From Meghimatium bilineatum (taxonomy: Eukaryota; Mollusca; Gastropoda; Stylommatophora; Philomycidae), in assembly GCA_034231615.1 (NCBI GenBank), contig CM067298.1, positions 67,909,591 through 67,973,590 on the forward strand: a stretch of 64,000 bases of DNA, given 5' to 3'. The translations under genes and the position numbers were made by a program. Numbering within the stretch: position 1 is the stretch's first letter; the number at the start of each line of letters is the position of its first letter. The notes beneath the pieces were generated by a model. It was not told where the DNA came from and ran no database searches. It was given only the letters and a program-made list of their open reading frames with translations. Positions 11,286 through 22,900 of the stretch are shown here, one piece after another.

Positions 11286-11383
11286 TGGGCGAAAATTACT
11301 GGTAAAATGTTCTGCATGCAAGAAATCTTGAAGATCTTTGATATTGTTGAGAGTAGCACTCATACCTATAATCTGAGTGTCAT
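11286..11383 (-). CDS. HELQ: HELQ helicase, coding exon 6 (motif III)
   Basis: 98-nt exon; acceptor TTAATAG above 11,383, donor CCA|GTAAGT at 11,286. It completes a split Tyr codon and adds 32 codons (472-504). [11 protein letters not shown] carries motif III (SAT, 480-482), which couples ATP hydrolysis to strand separation. [17 protein letters not shown] follows, as in vertebrate HELQ. Confidence 0.95.
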
Positions 11384-11744
11384 CTATTAAATACAAAATA
11401 TATTTAAAGTATAAAATACACATATACATTTAAGTCAGTTAAACTACCATATGTGAAGAAAGAGTTTGCTGAAATTGAGCTCTTTTTTTAAACTATTTCT
11501 CTAGCTTTTGTTATTGTGGTATGCTGACACACTTATTTGTCAATCTTTCTGGGTTGGTCACACAGTTCATATGCCTGATCACTAGATGCTTAAAACTATA
11601 CTTTCAATGGTGAAATCCACAATTGTAAGCATTCTAAAGGTGGATAGAAAAAGTAATATAACGATACACTCAAATCTTCCTAAAATCCTTGAGCACAAAC
11701 TATGACATATATGAGGTGATGCAAGATCAAACTACCTGGTTGTT

Positions 11745-12010
11745 ATTTATTTAATGAGGGTGAAGCAATGTATGTGACAACAAATAAAGTAGCTGCTATA
11801 ATCTTCATCAGGTAGCATATCCTGAACAGGATGTAACAGACATCACAGCCCTTCGAAACTTCTGTCGATCTTAAGCTAGTCTTCCTGCTTCTGTTATTGT
11901 CATATTCAGGTGGTCTTTGATATCTGGCATCCATCTTCTTCGTGGTCTGCCTCTTGTTCATCTCCGTGGTATCATCCGCTCCATTATAGTCTATACAATG
12001 GAGATATGAT
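11745..12010 (-). mobile_element. LINE family C 3' end fragment
   Basis: The minus strand reads GRQTTKKMDARYQRPP-like sequence and SLRSTEVSKGCDVCYILF, collinear in nucleotide sequence with the family C end at 8,800-8,890 (AAGCTAGTCTTCC against GGAAGACTAGCTC). It contains stops. Confidence 0.6.
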
Positions 12011-12169
12011 TGAAATGCACAACAAACGCATAATGCATAAAGCATTCCCTGCACATGGTGTCTTAAGGAGTGCACTGTATTGTACTCCTCAGTCATCTAT
12101 GAATTTTAGACACATTTGACTTATTTCTGAATGGTTGAATTAAAGTGGTCATCTTCAGTCATGAGGGAT

Positions 12170-12470
12170 GTACAGCAAATATTCTCACACTGCCATGACA
12201 AGTCTAAAGTATTTGCAGAATGAGGGTATGTTATCGGCAGCATTAGGTATACTCTCAATGTGAAAATTCAATGCATCATTGGACTTCTATCACTCAGAGA
12301 GCTCCATGTTCCCATCATGCTCACTCTCAAGAAAAACTATTTGTGTGCTACTGTATAAAGAAAGCAAGTGATCTTAATAAAAGAACAAGAATCAAGCTTG
12401 ATATGTCATGGATGGCATATGTTGAAAAGAAGAGATGTGCAAGGAGACAACATATATGACTTTACTACAT
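12170..12470 (+). mobile_element. LINE family B fragment (RT-RNase H linker)
   Basis: TATACTCTCAATGTGAAAA, GGACTTCTATCACTCAGAGAGCT and ACACAAATAG-type sequence follow the order seen at 49,440-49,560. Strongly decayed. Confidence 0.5.
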
Positions 12471-12479
12471 CAACATCCA

Positions 12480-12740
12480 ACTCATAATGCCTCAGGGGGT
12501 TTCACTTTAGAAAAGTCAACAAAAAATCTCTTTGTTCCCAAATGAGTGTGGAGAAACTTATTTCTATACAGTTTTTAATTTTATCAATCCACACTTTTCT
12601 TTGTCTTCTTCTTTTGTCCCTCACTTGTTCCCTTCAGGACAGTTTTGGAAAGTAATCATGCCTCATGTACTAAAACCACAGAAGTTTGCGACATTTCATA
12701 ATTGCTAGATGTTCTTGTTGAGCTGCAAGAACATATATTT
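12480..12740 (-). mobile_element. RTE-like LINE fragment, decayed
   Basis: The minus strand has the layout of the RTE-like C-terminus seen next door at 12,793-13,420 (TCCTGAAGGGAACAAG, AAGAAGAAGACAAAG, TGGATTGATAAAA), but no readable frame survives. A similar piece is at 26,885-27,110. Confidence 0.45.
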
Positions 12741-12792
12741 ATATGTTTTTTTTTACATGTACATTGCTGTTACGCTCTGTATCAATCAATAA

Positions 12793-13420
12793 ACCCATAA
12801 CCCTTCAGGGTCGTAGGGGTACCACATTGGATGCTTCAGCACACAGAGTCCTCCAGCGAATTCTATCCTCAGCGATGTGGATGAGTGTGGAAATATCTAG
12901 CCCTGTCCATTCCTTGATGTTGTCTGTCCATGTCTTTATTTGTCCTCCTCTGCTTCTTCCACCCTCGACAGTTCCCTGCAGTATTGTTTTTGACAAGGAA
13001 TCGTGCCTGCATACATGTCCGAACCATGCTAGTTTTCGTCGTTTCACTATTGAAAGCAATGGCTCCTGGACACCTGCACACATCTCTACTTTATTTCTTA
13101 CGTACACATTGGTCTTATGTTCCCTATAGGAAATTCGTATAATTTTTCTGTAGCATTTATACTCGAAAGCCTGTAATCTTCTCCATGTCCGCAGTGAGTG
13201 TCCAACTCTCACAACCATACAACACAACAGAAAGCACCAGCGACCTATACAGTTTGATTTTCACTCCAACACCGATGTTGCTTTTCCAAATCACAGTTAG
13301 CCTTGACAAGGACGCTAAAGCCATCTCCAGCCTTATTTTTAGTTCTGCTTTGCATTTACCATCGCTGCATATACTGGATCCGAGGTATTTGAAGGATCCA
13401 GTATAATTGATGCACAATAT
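12793..13420 (-). mobile_element. RTE-like LINE, 3' terminal 0.6 kb
   Basis: Two minus-strand frames cover the end of an RTE/craTE-type polyprotein: FKYLGSSICSDGKCKAELK, LYGCESWTLTADMEK, then FEYKCYRKIIRISYREHKTN, VKRRKLAWFGHVCRHDSL, KTWTDNIKEWTG, ending SNVVPLRP and the terminal CCTGAAGGGTTATGGG. One frame change lies near 13,160-13,230; otherwise it is well preserved and therefore among the younger RTE copies. 5' truncated. Confidence 0.88.
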
Positions 13421-13800
13421 TCTTCTGTAAAATTTGTTTTAAAAAAACACTTAAGTTTCTCTTCAATTGTCATACTCTCACATTTGTACAAAATAATATC
13501 TATTATTATATATTTATACAAGTTGATCTTCACTATTGTACTTATTCTATTTTTCTATATGATATTCAATCAAGACATTGCAGCCTAGGCTATTTCGAGT
13601 CTGGTATTGATTTCTTTGTTACTGATTCCATAGCTGCTCATATAAGATCCTAAATATTATTTGCTGCATAGAGAAGAATGGATTCAGGTTCATAAAATAA
13701 AAGCACATGCCTGCAACATTACTATTCCTTGCAGAGAATGTAGATTAAAAACGAACAGATTTAAAAATTAATTATCTAATAGAATTATGCAATAGGGTAT
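13421..13800. other. HELQ intron 5, no gene seen
   Basis: AT-rich sequence between the RTE-like fragment and the minisatellite. No frame or recognised repeat. Confidence 0.5.
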
Positions 13801-13802
13801 GA

Positions 13803-15203
13803 TGTTATGATGATGACTCACAGATGGCTATGATGATGACTCGCAGATGACTATGATGATGACTCGCAGGTGGCTATGATGACTCACAGGTGGCTATGAT
13901 GACGACTCACAGATGGCTATTATGACATCCAGGTGGCTATGATGATGACTCAAAGGTGGCTATGATGACTCACAGATGGCTATGATGATGACTCACAGAT
14001 GGCCATGATGATGACTCACAGGTGGCTATGATGATGACTCATAGATGGCTATAATGATGACTCACAGATGGCTATGATGATGACTCACAGATGGCTATGA
14101 TGATGACTCATAGATGGCTATAATGATGACTCACAGATGGCTATGATGATGACTTGCAGATGGGTATGATGATGACTCACAGATGGCTATGATGACTCAC
14201 AGGTGGCTATGATGACTCACAGGTGGATATGATGATGACTCGCAGATGGCTATGATGATGACTACAGATGGCTATGATGATGACTCACAGGTGGCTATGA
14301 TGATGACTCATAGATGGCTATGATGATGACTCACAGATGGCTATGATGACTCACAGGTGGCTATGATGACTCACAGATGGCTATGATGATGACTCACAGA
14401 TGGCTATTATGACTCACAGGTGGCTATGATGATGACTCACAGGTGGCTATGATGATGACTCGCAGATGGCTATGATGATGACTACAGATGGCTATGATGA
14501 TGACTCACAGGTGGCTATGATGATGACTCACAGATGGCTATGATGATGACTCACAGATGGCTATGATGACTCACATGTGGCTATGATGATTAATCGCAGA
14601 TGGCTATGATGATGACTACAGATGGCTATGATGATGACTCACAGATGGCTATGATGATGACTCACAGGTGGCTATGATGATGACTCGCAGATGGCTATGA
14701 TGATGACTCACAGATGGCTCTGATGATGACTCACAGATGGCTATGATGATGACTCACAGGTGGCTATGATGATGACTCACAGATGGCTATGATGATGACT
14801 CACAGATGGCTATGATGATGGCTCACAGATGGCTATGATGATGACTCGCAGGTGGCTATGATGATGACTACAGATGGCTATGATGATGACTCACAGGTGG
14901 CTATGATGATGGCTCACAGGTGGCTATGATGATGGCTCACAGATGGCTATGATGATGACTCACAGATGGCTATGATGATGACTCACAGGTGGCTATGATG
15001 ATGACTCACAGATGGCTATGATGATGACTCACAGATGGCTATGATGATGGCTCACAGATGGCTATGATGATGACTCGCAGGTGGCTATGATGATGACTAC
15101 AGATGGCTATGATGATGACTCACAGGTGGCTATGATGATGGCTCACAGGTGGCTATGATGATGGCTCACAGATGGCTATGATGATGGCTCACAGATGGCT
15201 TTG
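13803..15203. repeat. 23-bp minisatellite, about 60 copies, with 229-bp higher-order repeat
   Basis: Units of the form GGCTATGATGATGACTCACAGAT, with 20-bp variants lacking one GAT and variants TCGCAG, ACTACAG and GGCTCAC. Near the right end a longer block is duplicated: the variant order at 14,821-14,960 repeats at 15,050-15,189, a shift of 229 bp. The unit length is not a multiple of three and no long frame runs through it. It lies in HELQ intron 5, about 540 bp from exon 5. Confidence 0.96.
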
Positions 15204-15743
15204 TGGGTGATGGTGAGAAATCTAATGAGATTTTCTAGTTAGTGTATATGGTGGGGTTATTATCATGCATAACAGAATATAAGACAACTACTTCCAGTAT
15301 GAGCATAATAATTAAACCATTACCACTCTCCAATAGCTCTTGCAGGATTCATTTACAAGGGTAATTATCATGACCAGTTCTCAGTTCATGCTTCAAAAGA
15401 ACCATAACAGCTGGTTTCAGTACAAGTGAATGACATCTATAGCTGGTTTTACATGAATATAAGGCTTGGATATGCAAGCATTTATAATGTTGAGAGATCT
15501 AATTCAGTTGCTTGATGTGGTGATGCTGGACTTCCAGCCGCTCAAGAATAATCTCTTTAGTGAAATTTTTAGTTATTCTCAGAATTCTTCTAAGAATCTA
15601 CATCTCTGTGGACTCCAGAGAATTAAAGAAGGATGCAAAAAAAAATAATCATTGAAATCCTGAAGGAAGATAGTTTATGCATTAAACACAAATATTATGT
15701 TCTTTATTCCAAAGTTTAAATGGAAGAATATGCTAGTACTTAC
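15204..15743. other. HELQ intron 5 (3' side as read on plus), no gene seen
   Basis: Unique-looking intron sequence; no repeat or coding match recognised. Confidence 0.5.
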
Positions 15744-15816
15744 ATTTCAGAACTAGTTTCAAGAGCATTGCTTCAAGGTTTGCACCTCTTGAACCTCCTT
15801 CTCCTATCATGTGAAG
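15744..15816 (-). CDS. HELQ: HELQ helicase, coding exon 5 (end of motif II)
   Basis: 73-nt exon; acceptor ATTTCAG above 15,816, donor AAAT|GTAAGT at 15,744. It encodes LHMIGEGGSRGANLEAML (448 onward). With exon 4 it completes the Walker B box D446-E447|L448-H449, so the DELH motif is split by an intron. One extra Gly (EGGSRG) is present relative to vertebrate EGSRG. It ends with the first base of the Tyr codon finished in exon 6. Confidence 0.94.
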
Positions 15817-15934
15817 CTGAAATGAATGGATATTTACAAGTGTGTTTAGGTAACTGGCATCAAATTAGTGATTCTAAGAGCTAATCTTTAATCATGTATT
15901 TGACACAAAATACTATAATTAATAAATATATAAC

Positions 15935-16095
15935 AGACCTAGAGGCCGACGACGAAAACGATGGACCACCGAAATAAAAGAGGCGACAAACTCCATTATA
16001 TACTGAGCACACAAGAGGGACATCTCCAGAAAACTCTTCTACCTCTGACGCTGAAAGGCAGCAAAGGGTTTAGCAAATAGATAGATAGACTATAA
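15935..16095 (+). mobile_element. LINE 3' end with (ATAG)n tail
   Basis: The plus strand reads RPRGRRRKRWTTEIKEAT, then KAAKGLANR and a stop, followed directly by ATAGATAGATAGA. This is the common terminal layout of RTE-like LINEs (basic RGRxxxRW motif, short microsatellite tail). Confidence 0.7.
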
Positions 16096-16108
16096 TTAAT
16101 TAATAATT

Positions 16109-16305
16109 GGTAGCGTGTCCTATTCAGGACATAGCCATCAACCCAGGTTTTCTTGGCTGTAGTGTTTTTTAGGCAATATACATACATTCAGTAGTTTGCT
16201 AGTGCTTTCTGAAGGGTCCAGATGCACAATTACCTGAGGGGGTGAATGAACTTGGCACAGTGGCGTCACAGATACGGTCTGTACCACTCCGCCACAGAGC
16301 CAGAC
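16109..16305 (-). mobile_element. tRNA-derived SINE, copy 2
   Basis: On the minus strand a clear A-box TGGCGGAGTGG lies at 16,294-16,284, preceded by GGCTCTG, the form of a tRNA acceptor/D-arm. The B-box region is decayed here but preserved in copy 1 (2,319-2,512). The body is collinear with copy 1, including GATGGCTATGTCCTGAATAG. Confidence 0.8.
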
Positions 16306-16399
16306 AAATACTATAATTACTGTACTATAATGCCTATAAATTAAAAATATGATATAAAAATAAAAAAGTGTTTTAGACACTCGTACTACAGTACATATC

Positions 16400-16765
16400 T
16401 ATATGGCTTGATCTGATCATGGATAAATCAGTGCAATGCAGAAAGAGCAGTATAATTGGTGAGAGACACTGTATTGGATGGTACAGTACTGAGAAGAGAC
16501 AGAGATAACTTAATCAGAGCAGCCATAGATCTGCTACAGAATTAAGAAGATAAGACTGAAGGTGAAAATATATATGTAAAATAGAATGACAGAAACGTGG
16601 ATGACTAGGAGTGAGGGGTGAAAGTGTGTCCTCTTGGACAGATCAGACAATCACATAATATACATATAACTGGAACATTGAGTTTTAACACCCTTAAATG
16701 GAATGAAGAGCGAAATTTTTATAGGAATGTCTCCTATGCTGTAATGCTTGTTTTTAAATTGAGAA
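16400..16765 (+). mobile_element. LINE family B, 3' end
   Basis: The plus strand shows RRDRDNLIRAAIDLL-like sequence, then the terminal motif (ATCAGACAATCACA, AACTGGAACATTGAG, ATAGGAATGTCTCC, TAATGCTTG) shared with 4,322-4,450 and, inverted, with 53,970-54,240. RNase H itself is missing. Confidence 0.65.
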
Positions 16766-16804
16766 TCAACATGACTATCCAAGTCATCAAGTTAACAGAA
16801 AATA

Positions 16805-17000
16805 ATGGGTTGTAGTTTTCAGCTCGGCTACAATATCTTGCACTTCAGGCAAACATCCAACTTCAGCATGACATTTTAGGTACCTTTGACTCTCTATAAG
16901 ATAGAGTAGCCACTCCCACACTCATCTCTCACTAGTTATCTCTAGCAGGTAGCAATGTTAATATTCATTTCCTATTTTGGCCCTGGTAACACAATAGAAA
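16805..17000 (-). mobile_element. GAA-tailed SINE-like repeat, head portion
   Basis: The minus strand reads GTGTTACCAGGGCC, AGAGATGAGTG, TATAGAGAGTCAAAGG, ATGCTGAAGTTGGATG, in the same order as 26,225-26,420 and 38,700-38,990. The 3' part is absent. Confidence 0.6.
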
Positions 17001-17224
17001 CAACATATACAATAAGCAAATTTTCGAGATTTCAAAAGTAAGTCTTATCTGGTACTCATATTCTGAACATCTGTGAATAAAAATGCTCAGAAGTCGCTCT
17101 CTCAGTACCACAGCCACACATCATTAGTTCCTATCTTCAAATTGTTGCAAATATTATATCTTAATGTGTTGTTTGTGTAGTTTCTGAAGAGTACGACATT
17201 GTCATTTCTATTGAGTTGGCATTA

Positions 17225-17412
17225 TGCATTATATTTATGGCTGCCCCATCCCATATAGGGTCAGTGACCCAAGGCATGCTGAAGTCAGATGTGTCAGGCA
17301 GAAAGGTGCTGATATCACAGCAATGCTGTAAACCATGACACAACGCATTCCGTTCTCAGACTACTTCCTGCTATTCTGCAGGAGTTTGAGAACGAACGCA
17401 GAAGAAGAATAA
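17225..17412 (+). mobile_element. GAA-tailed SINE-like repeat, 3' portion
   Basis: ATATAGGGTCAGTGACCCA, GGATATGTGTCAGG-like, ATGCTGTAAACCATGACACA, CTGCAGGAGTTTGAGAACG, then AACGCAGAAGAAGAA. Nearly collinear with 26,337-26,500. Together with the minus-strand head at 16,805-17,000 it forms a head-to-head pair. Confidence 0.75.
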
Positions 17413-17806
17413 GTGCATTTATTTTCCCAAATGTGATTTTGTTGTCAGTACAATTCAATATATTAGGAATAATTTCATTCACCAGTGTATAGTCTTTAAG
17501 ACAATGTGTGATAACCTAGGTTAAAATGTCATACTTTTTTCATGACTGAAATATATGACACAATCAGCTTTGATCTTATTATATCTTACATGCTAAGAGA
17601 AATCAAAAGTGATACCCAAATATAAATATTTTCAAGTAGTTGTAGTTCCAACCCCCCCTCCCCCATCCCCCTGCATCATCAGTTAGTTTCTATAGCCACA
17701 CTTTTATTCACCCTGCTACTATTTATAGAGCTTGCTGGGTGCTGTTCTTTGATAGTCATAAGGAGATAAATGAGATGGCAAGATAATTATGACACATGTA
17801 CCTTAC

Positions 17807-18007
17807 CTCATCAACAACAACAAGACCCAGAGATTCTGTCCTTTTAGTCTCTATTAAGCTATTGACTAGAGAGTGAGCTTTCTCTATGGTTGCAATATAT
17901 AGAGACTTCTTTTTCTGTCTTTTGATTGGTGGAAATCTGCCTTTGCTTCCGGCATACTCTTCCACAAGGAAGCCAAGCTCAGTTGCAAATTCTGAAATTG
18001 TTCTAAC
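17807..18007 (-). CDS. HELQ: HELQ helicase, coding exon 4 (motif II start)
   Basis: 201-nt phase-0 exon, 67 codons (381-447); acceptor CTGCAG above 18,007, donor GATGAG|GTAAGG at 17,807. [16 protein letters not shown] and [19 protein letters not shown] are almost unchanged from vertebrate HELQ, and the exon ends in VVVDE, the first half of the Walker B (DELH) box. This is the most conserved exon in the window. Confidence 0.97.
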
Positions 18008-18389
18008 CTGCAGAGTAAACAAAAAATGTAATACTGTACAATAGAGTTCAAATCTATTTATTAGATGACAGCTGGGATTACAGCGTTAATAACTTGTAAG
18101 TACAGGGAAATATATTAAGTAATGGGTCTACATGTATGGTAAAAAGCATTTCTTGATTGCTGTAACATTGCCATGCATTTCCAATAACAAATTAATGGAA
18201 TTTGATGAAATTACTGTAGTTCTGTACATGATTCTGGTATTAGAAACTGATTAATGCACCAAAAACTTACAAATGGATGACAACATGGCTGTGTCCAGAT
18301 AATATCTACAATTTTTACAGCAAACACTCTGCTACCAATGTCAGACATGGTCTTTAACAGCCCCGCAGCAGAAGAAAATCATTACATGT

Positions 18390-18700
18390 GAAATGAAGTG
18401 TCTGAGAAAAGCTGCAATGGTTACTAAACTAGATAAAATAAGAAATTAAGAAAAGAGTTGGTATAATATCATGTATTGAGAATATCGAAAGACAGCAAGT
18501 AAAATGGTCCGGTCACCTTATGAGAATCAACCCAAACCAATTAGGAGTATAATAAATAATAATAATATACCAATAAGAGCATAACAAAAGAATATCCAGA
18601 CACAAGGCTTAAGGTAGATCAAGAAAACGGCGGATAGAAAACATCAAGATAGCTTTGAAAAAACACGGACTATGCAACTAAGGTGATTTGTATTTTAAAA
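18390..18700 (+). mobile_element. LINE family D 3' fragment
   Basis: The plus strand has ATCGAAAGACAGCAAG, TGGTCCGGTCACCTTATGAG and AATCAACCCAAACC, the same block as the minus strand at 52,520-52,590; RQQVKW-GHLMRINP-like in translation, followed by GRSRKRRIENIKIAL. Decayed. Confidence 0.6.
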
Positions 18701-18739
18701 TTGGTGTAAGCTCATAATTTATGTAGTTGGTTTTTTTAT

Positions 18740-19939
18740 ATTCTTGTCTCAGCGCGAAGTTCAAATGTGATGTAGTGTCAACATCAGCAAAGTGCAATGG
18801 AGATGGAGAGAGAAAACACATCCATGTAACCACATCATAAGGACAGCTGGAGAGGAGATGGGCACCACTAGCTAAACCTTTTGCCCACTGAAATACTACA
18901 ATGGATAATCACACACAGAGAATACAGAACAAAGCTCTTAAACTTACCGAAAACTGTGTTATCGGCACATGGAATGTGAGCACGCTATACGCATGCGGAA
19001 AGGTCAGCGAACTTACGAATTAAATAAACAAGTATACATGGGACATAATGGGCATGGCAGAGGTAAGGTGGACGGGATTTGGTGAAACAACAACAGATGA
19101 CAGTCACAAAATATGGTATAGCGGAGATGAAACAAAACACCAACATGGAGTGGGGTTTATTGTAAACAAAGAGAAAGTTAAATCTATCATTAGTTGCACC
19201 CCTATAAACAGCAGACTTATAACAATATGTGTAGCAGCTAAACCCAAAAACATCACGATAATTCAAGTTTATGCCCCAACTGCCAATTATGATGAAGAGG
19301 AAATAGACGCATTTTACGAAACACTAGAAGACACAATAAAGGAGATCCCCAAAAAAGATCTATTAATAGTACTAGCGATTGGAACGCAAAAGTGGGACCT
19401 GATGCTTATGATCAATGGGCCGGTACAGTAGGGAAATTTGGAACAGGAGAAACAAATGAACGAGGACTAAGATTATTGGATTTTGCCAATAAATTTAAAC
19501 TTACTCTTGCAAATACATTATTCCCACACAAGCTTTCCAGAAGAACAACATGCTCCAAAAGCAGACATACATAATCAAATTGATTTCAATCTTAAACCGA
19601 GAAAATTCAATTCCAGCATAAACAAAGCACAAACAAGAACTGTTCCAGGAGCAGACATCGGTAGCGACCATGATATGGTTCTATTGACGATCAAAATTAA
19701 GCTTAAAAAGAATCATACGCAAAACAAATGCACACGATTAAGATTTAATTTAGAAAAATTGAAAGATCCAGAAATAGCAGAGATATATGAGGCAACAGTA
19801 GGAGGAAAATTTGCAGCTCTAAACCTTGTAAATGAAGATGTTAACTCTCTCACAGTAACCATGAAAGGAACTTTATTAGAATCAGCAACATAAATACTAG
19901 GGACAAGAAGAATAACACACAAACCTTGGGTAACAGATG
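18740..19939 (+). mobile_element. RTE-type LINE, endonuclease half (5' part of a split copy)
   Basis: Encodes the APE-type endonuclease of an RTE/BovB-like LINE; host genomes often annotate this piece as craniofacial development protein 2. ATG at 18,901; blocks in order VIGTWNVSTLYACGKVSEL, MGMAEVRWTGFGETT, KHQHGVGFIVNKEKV, QVYAPT, DWNAKVGPDAYDQWAG, ETNERGLRLLDFA, and GADIGSDHDMVLLTIK with the SDH motif. A stop near 19,021 and frame changes near 19,380 and 19,545 inactivate it. The frame ...KPWVTDDILK is interrupted at 19,952 by a family N insertion and resumes at 24,028. Confidence 0.9.
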
Positions 19940-19952
19940 ACATCCTAAAATT
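19940..19952. repeat. Target-site duplication, left (family N copy 2)
   Basis: ACATCCTAAAATT, repeated exactly at 24,015-24,027. Confidence 0.92.
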
Positions 19953-22900
19953 CCCCTTAACTGCTGGGCCATTGGCGCTCAAGAGTCCAGAAAGACAGGC
20001 CACCTAGGAGATGGAAAACTCTACACAAAGCCTGGACAGATGGTGCTCATGATCCCGGGAGGGCAGACCATCTAAGGAAAGCAAATCTGAATGAAATAGC
20101 TGGCGGAAATCGGATGCACTTGGCCATATGGCGCATAACAAAGTGCAACGTACCTCATATACACTCATGCAGATTGAGACAATGGATTCTAGGTATGGTG
20201 CTCTGCCTGAGGAGTCCCACCAGGCAGGTAGAGTGCCGGGCCCCATGCCTTGAAGGGGCCCACCCCAAGCTACTGGTGCTCACCCTGGCCCATTTTGGAA
20301 GACCAGGAAATGGGAACAGCAGGAAAATATGACTGGTCAAACCACACGACAGACAAAAGGACTAAACATACTGCATTGGAATGCACAAGGCATTTACCAC
20401 AAAAAGCAGGCACTAACAGCTAGACTAGATAACGACAAGATGGTGTGGCTTGCATACAAGAAACCGATCTTAACATACAACATAGATTCTCTATCAGGGG
20501 CTACCAAACATTCAGACAGGACAGAGAAGGGCATAAGGGAGGGGTACTTACACTGATACGCAACACCATTCCAGCAAAGCAGATAGAAATAAATACAATA
20601 GGATAATCAGAGATTATAGGAACAGATATGTACATAAACAACCAACCCATCAGAATTTATAACATATACAGCCCAGTAGGAAGAGCAATTAAATTAAAAA
20701 CAATGGATATTACAGACACACACTGTATTGTAGTGGGCAACTTTAACAGCCACTCTGAAAGGTGGGGTTACCAGCAAACTGACTCAAGAGGAGAAGAAGT
20801 GGAAGAATGGGAAATTGATAACAATCTATTTCTGTTGAATGCACAGGATGATCCCCAACTTTCTACTCAAGGAGGTGGAAATCAACATCAACCCCAGATT
20901 TAGCGTTTGCCACTGGCGATTTATCCTATAAAATATGTAGAATAGTTATGAACCAGCTAGGGGACAGTGGCCACAAACCAATAAAACTCACTATCAACCT
21001 TAACTACACACAGGAAGAGCAGAAACCTCTTCCCCGCTGGAACTATAAGAGAGCAGACTGGGACAAATTTGCAAAACTCTCAGACGCATATAGTGAGCCT
21101 ATCAACACCCATCAAAAAAAAATTAAGAACATGACGGAAAAGCTAACTGAGGCAATACTTTGAACAGCAAAAGAAGCAATCCCAAGTGGGGCAAGGAAAA
21201 ACTACAAACCGTACTGGTCCAAAGAAATACAAAAGCTTGAAGAAGACCTGAAGATGGCCAGAGAATTAGCAGAAACAGAGCAGAGTACAGAAAGCAATAT
21301 AGCTCTCAAGGCAGCCTCAGCTAAATACAAGAGAGAGGTAAAAACATCAGCAAGGAGGAGCTGGATCGAAAAAACCGAGAGCCTTAACATGGACAAAGAT
21401 GGAAACAAACTCTGGAAACTTGCCAAGGCATTGAGTGATGAAAACAGTAGCCGACCTCCAATAACACTTAAATATAATAACAAAATGCACACGGGAAAAG
21501 CAGCAGCAAACATTTTCAATAAAAATTATGCAACTGTGAGCCAGATAAACATACCAAAAGAAAGAAAAAAAGAAGTCAAAAAAGAAATTCATGGACTAAA
21601 GGATATGCCTATGGTGATAGAAGAGCAAATGTTGGCAAAATTTACGGAAACTGAGCTAGAAGAAGCACTACAGAACCTCAAACTCAAGAAGTCACCAGGT
21701 AAAGATGGGGTTACCAATGAGATGCTTATGAAACTGTGGCCCAGAGCAAAGAGAAAACTTCTAAACATAGTAAACACTAGCTGGAGAACAGGACAGGTGC
21801 CCACCGCATGGAAAGAAGCTATCATGGTACCCATTTTAAAGCAAGGCAAAGACAAACTTGACCCAAGTAGTTATGGACCTGTCAGTCTCCTCAGCTGTAT
21901 GGGCAAATTAATGGAGAAAAGGTCAACAGAAGGCTCATGTGGCACTTGGAAGGAAAACAACTCATAATAGCACAACAGAGCGGCTTCCGACAACACAGAT
22001 CAACAGAAGACCAGGTCGCCTACATAGCCCAAGAGATTGAAGACGCATACCAAGAAAAAAAACACACGCTTGCAGTGTCGGTTGACATGGAGAAGGCATT
22101 TGACAAAATCTGGAAAGACGGACTCAAGAACAAGTTCCTTAGACTAGGAATCAAAGGACACTTTTATAACTGGATATGCAACTATATGGAAAAAAGAACT
22201 GCTAGAGTGCAAGTACAGGGAAAACGTAGCAGGAAGAGAATACTAGAACAAGGTGTCCCGCAAGGAGATGTACTATCCCCTACACTCTTCTTAATTTACA
22301 TAAATTATATTATGGAGGGCATACCAACTGGGGTACACTCTGCAATGTATGCAGATGACCTAGCCTTGTGGACAGGAGGGGTGACAATAGCAGTTGCAAA
22401 AAATTGAATGAAGGGGCACTGCACAAACTAGAAAGCTGGACCAAGAAATGGTTGCTTACCATTAATGAAAAGAAAACCACACACACAATATTCACCCTAT
22501 CCAACAAGGTACAGAAAACAACACTAAAAATAAACAATCATGTACTCCCACTAGAGCAGAACCCAACATACCTCGCAATTACCCTTGACTCTAGAATGAC
22601 ATGGGCAAAACAGACAGAAAAAGCAGAGAAATGAGCCAGAAATAGAACGGCAATAATGAAAAAGATAGCAGGCATAAACTGGGGAGCGGACAGCAAAATC
22701 TTGAAAAGACTATACACAGGTAGAGTTAGGCCAGTACTAGAGAATGGCATCGCAGCCTGGGCACAGCATCTAAAACGCAATTCAACAAAATAAACAAAAC
22801 CCAGAATCAAGCTACACATATTATCACTGCATCTATGAAATCTACACCCATAAATACATTAGAAACAATAACTGGCCTTCAGTCAATGGAAGATAGAAGA

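Noticed and set aside
13803-15203. Repeat-protein gene or CRISPR in the 23-bp array
   Set aside because: Unit lengths of 23 and 20 bp break any frame, and there are no variable spacers.
19953-20100. HDV-like ribozyme at the 5' end of LINE N copy 2
   Set aside because: I could not pair the first bases (CCCCTTAAC) with a nearby strand in the required order; its leader differs from copy 1.
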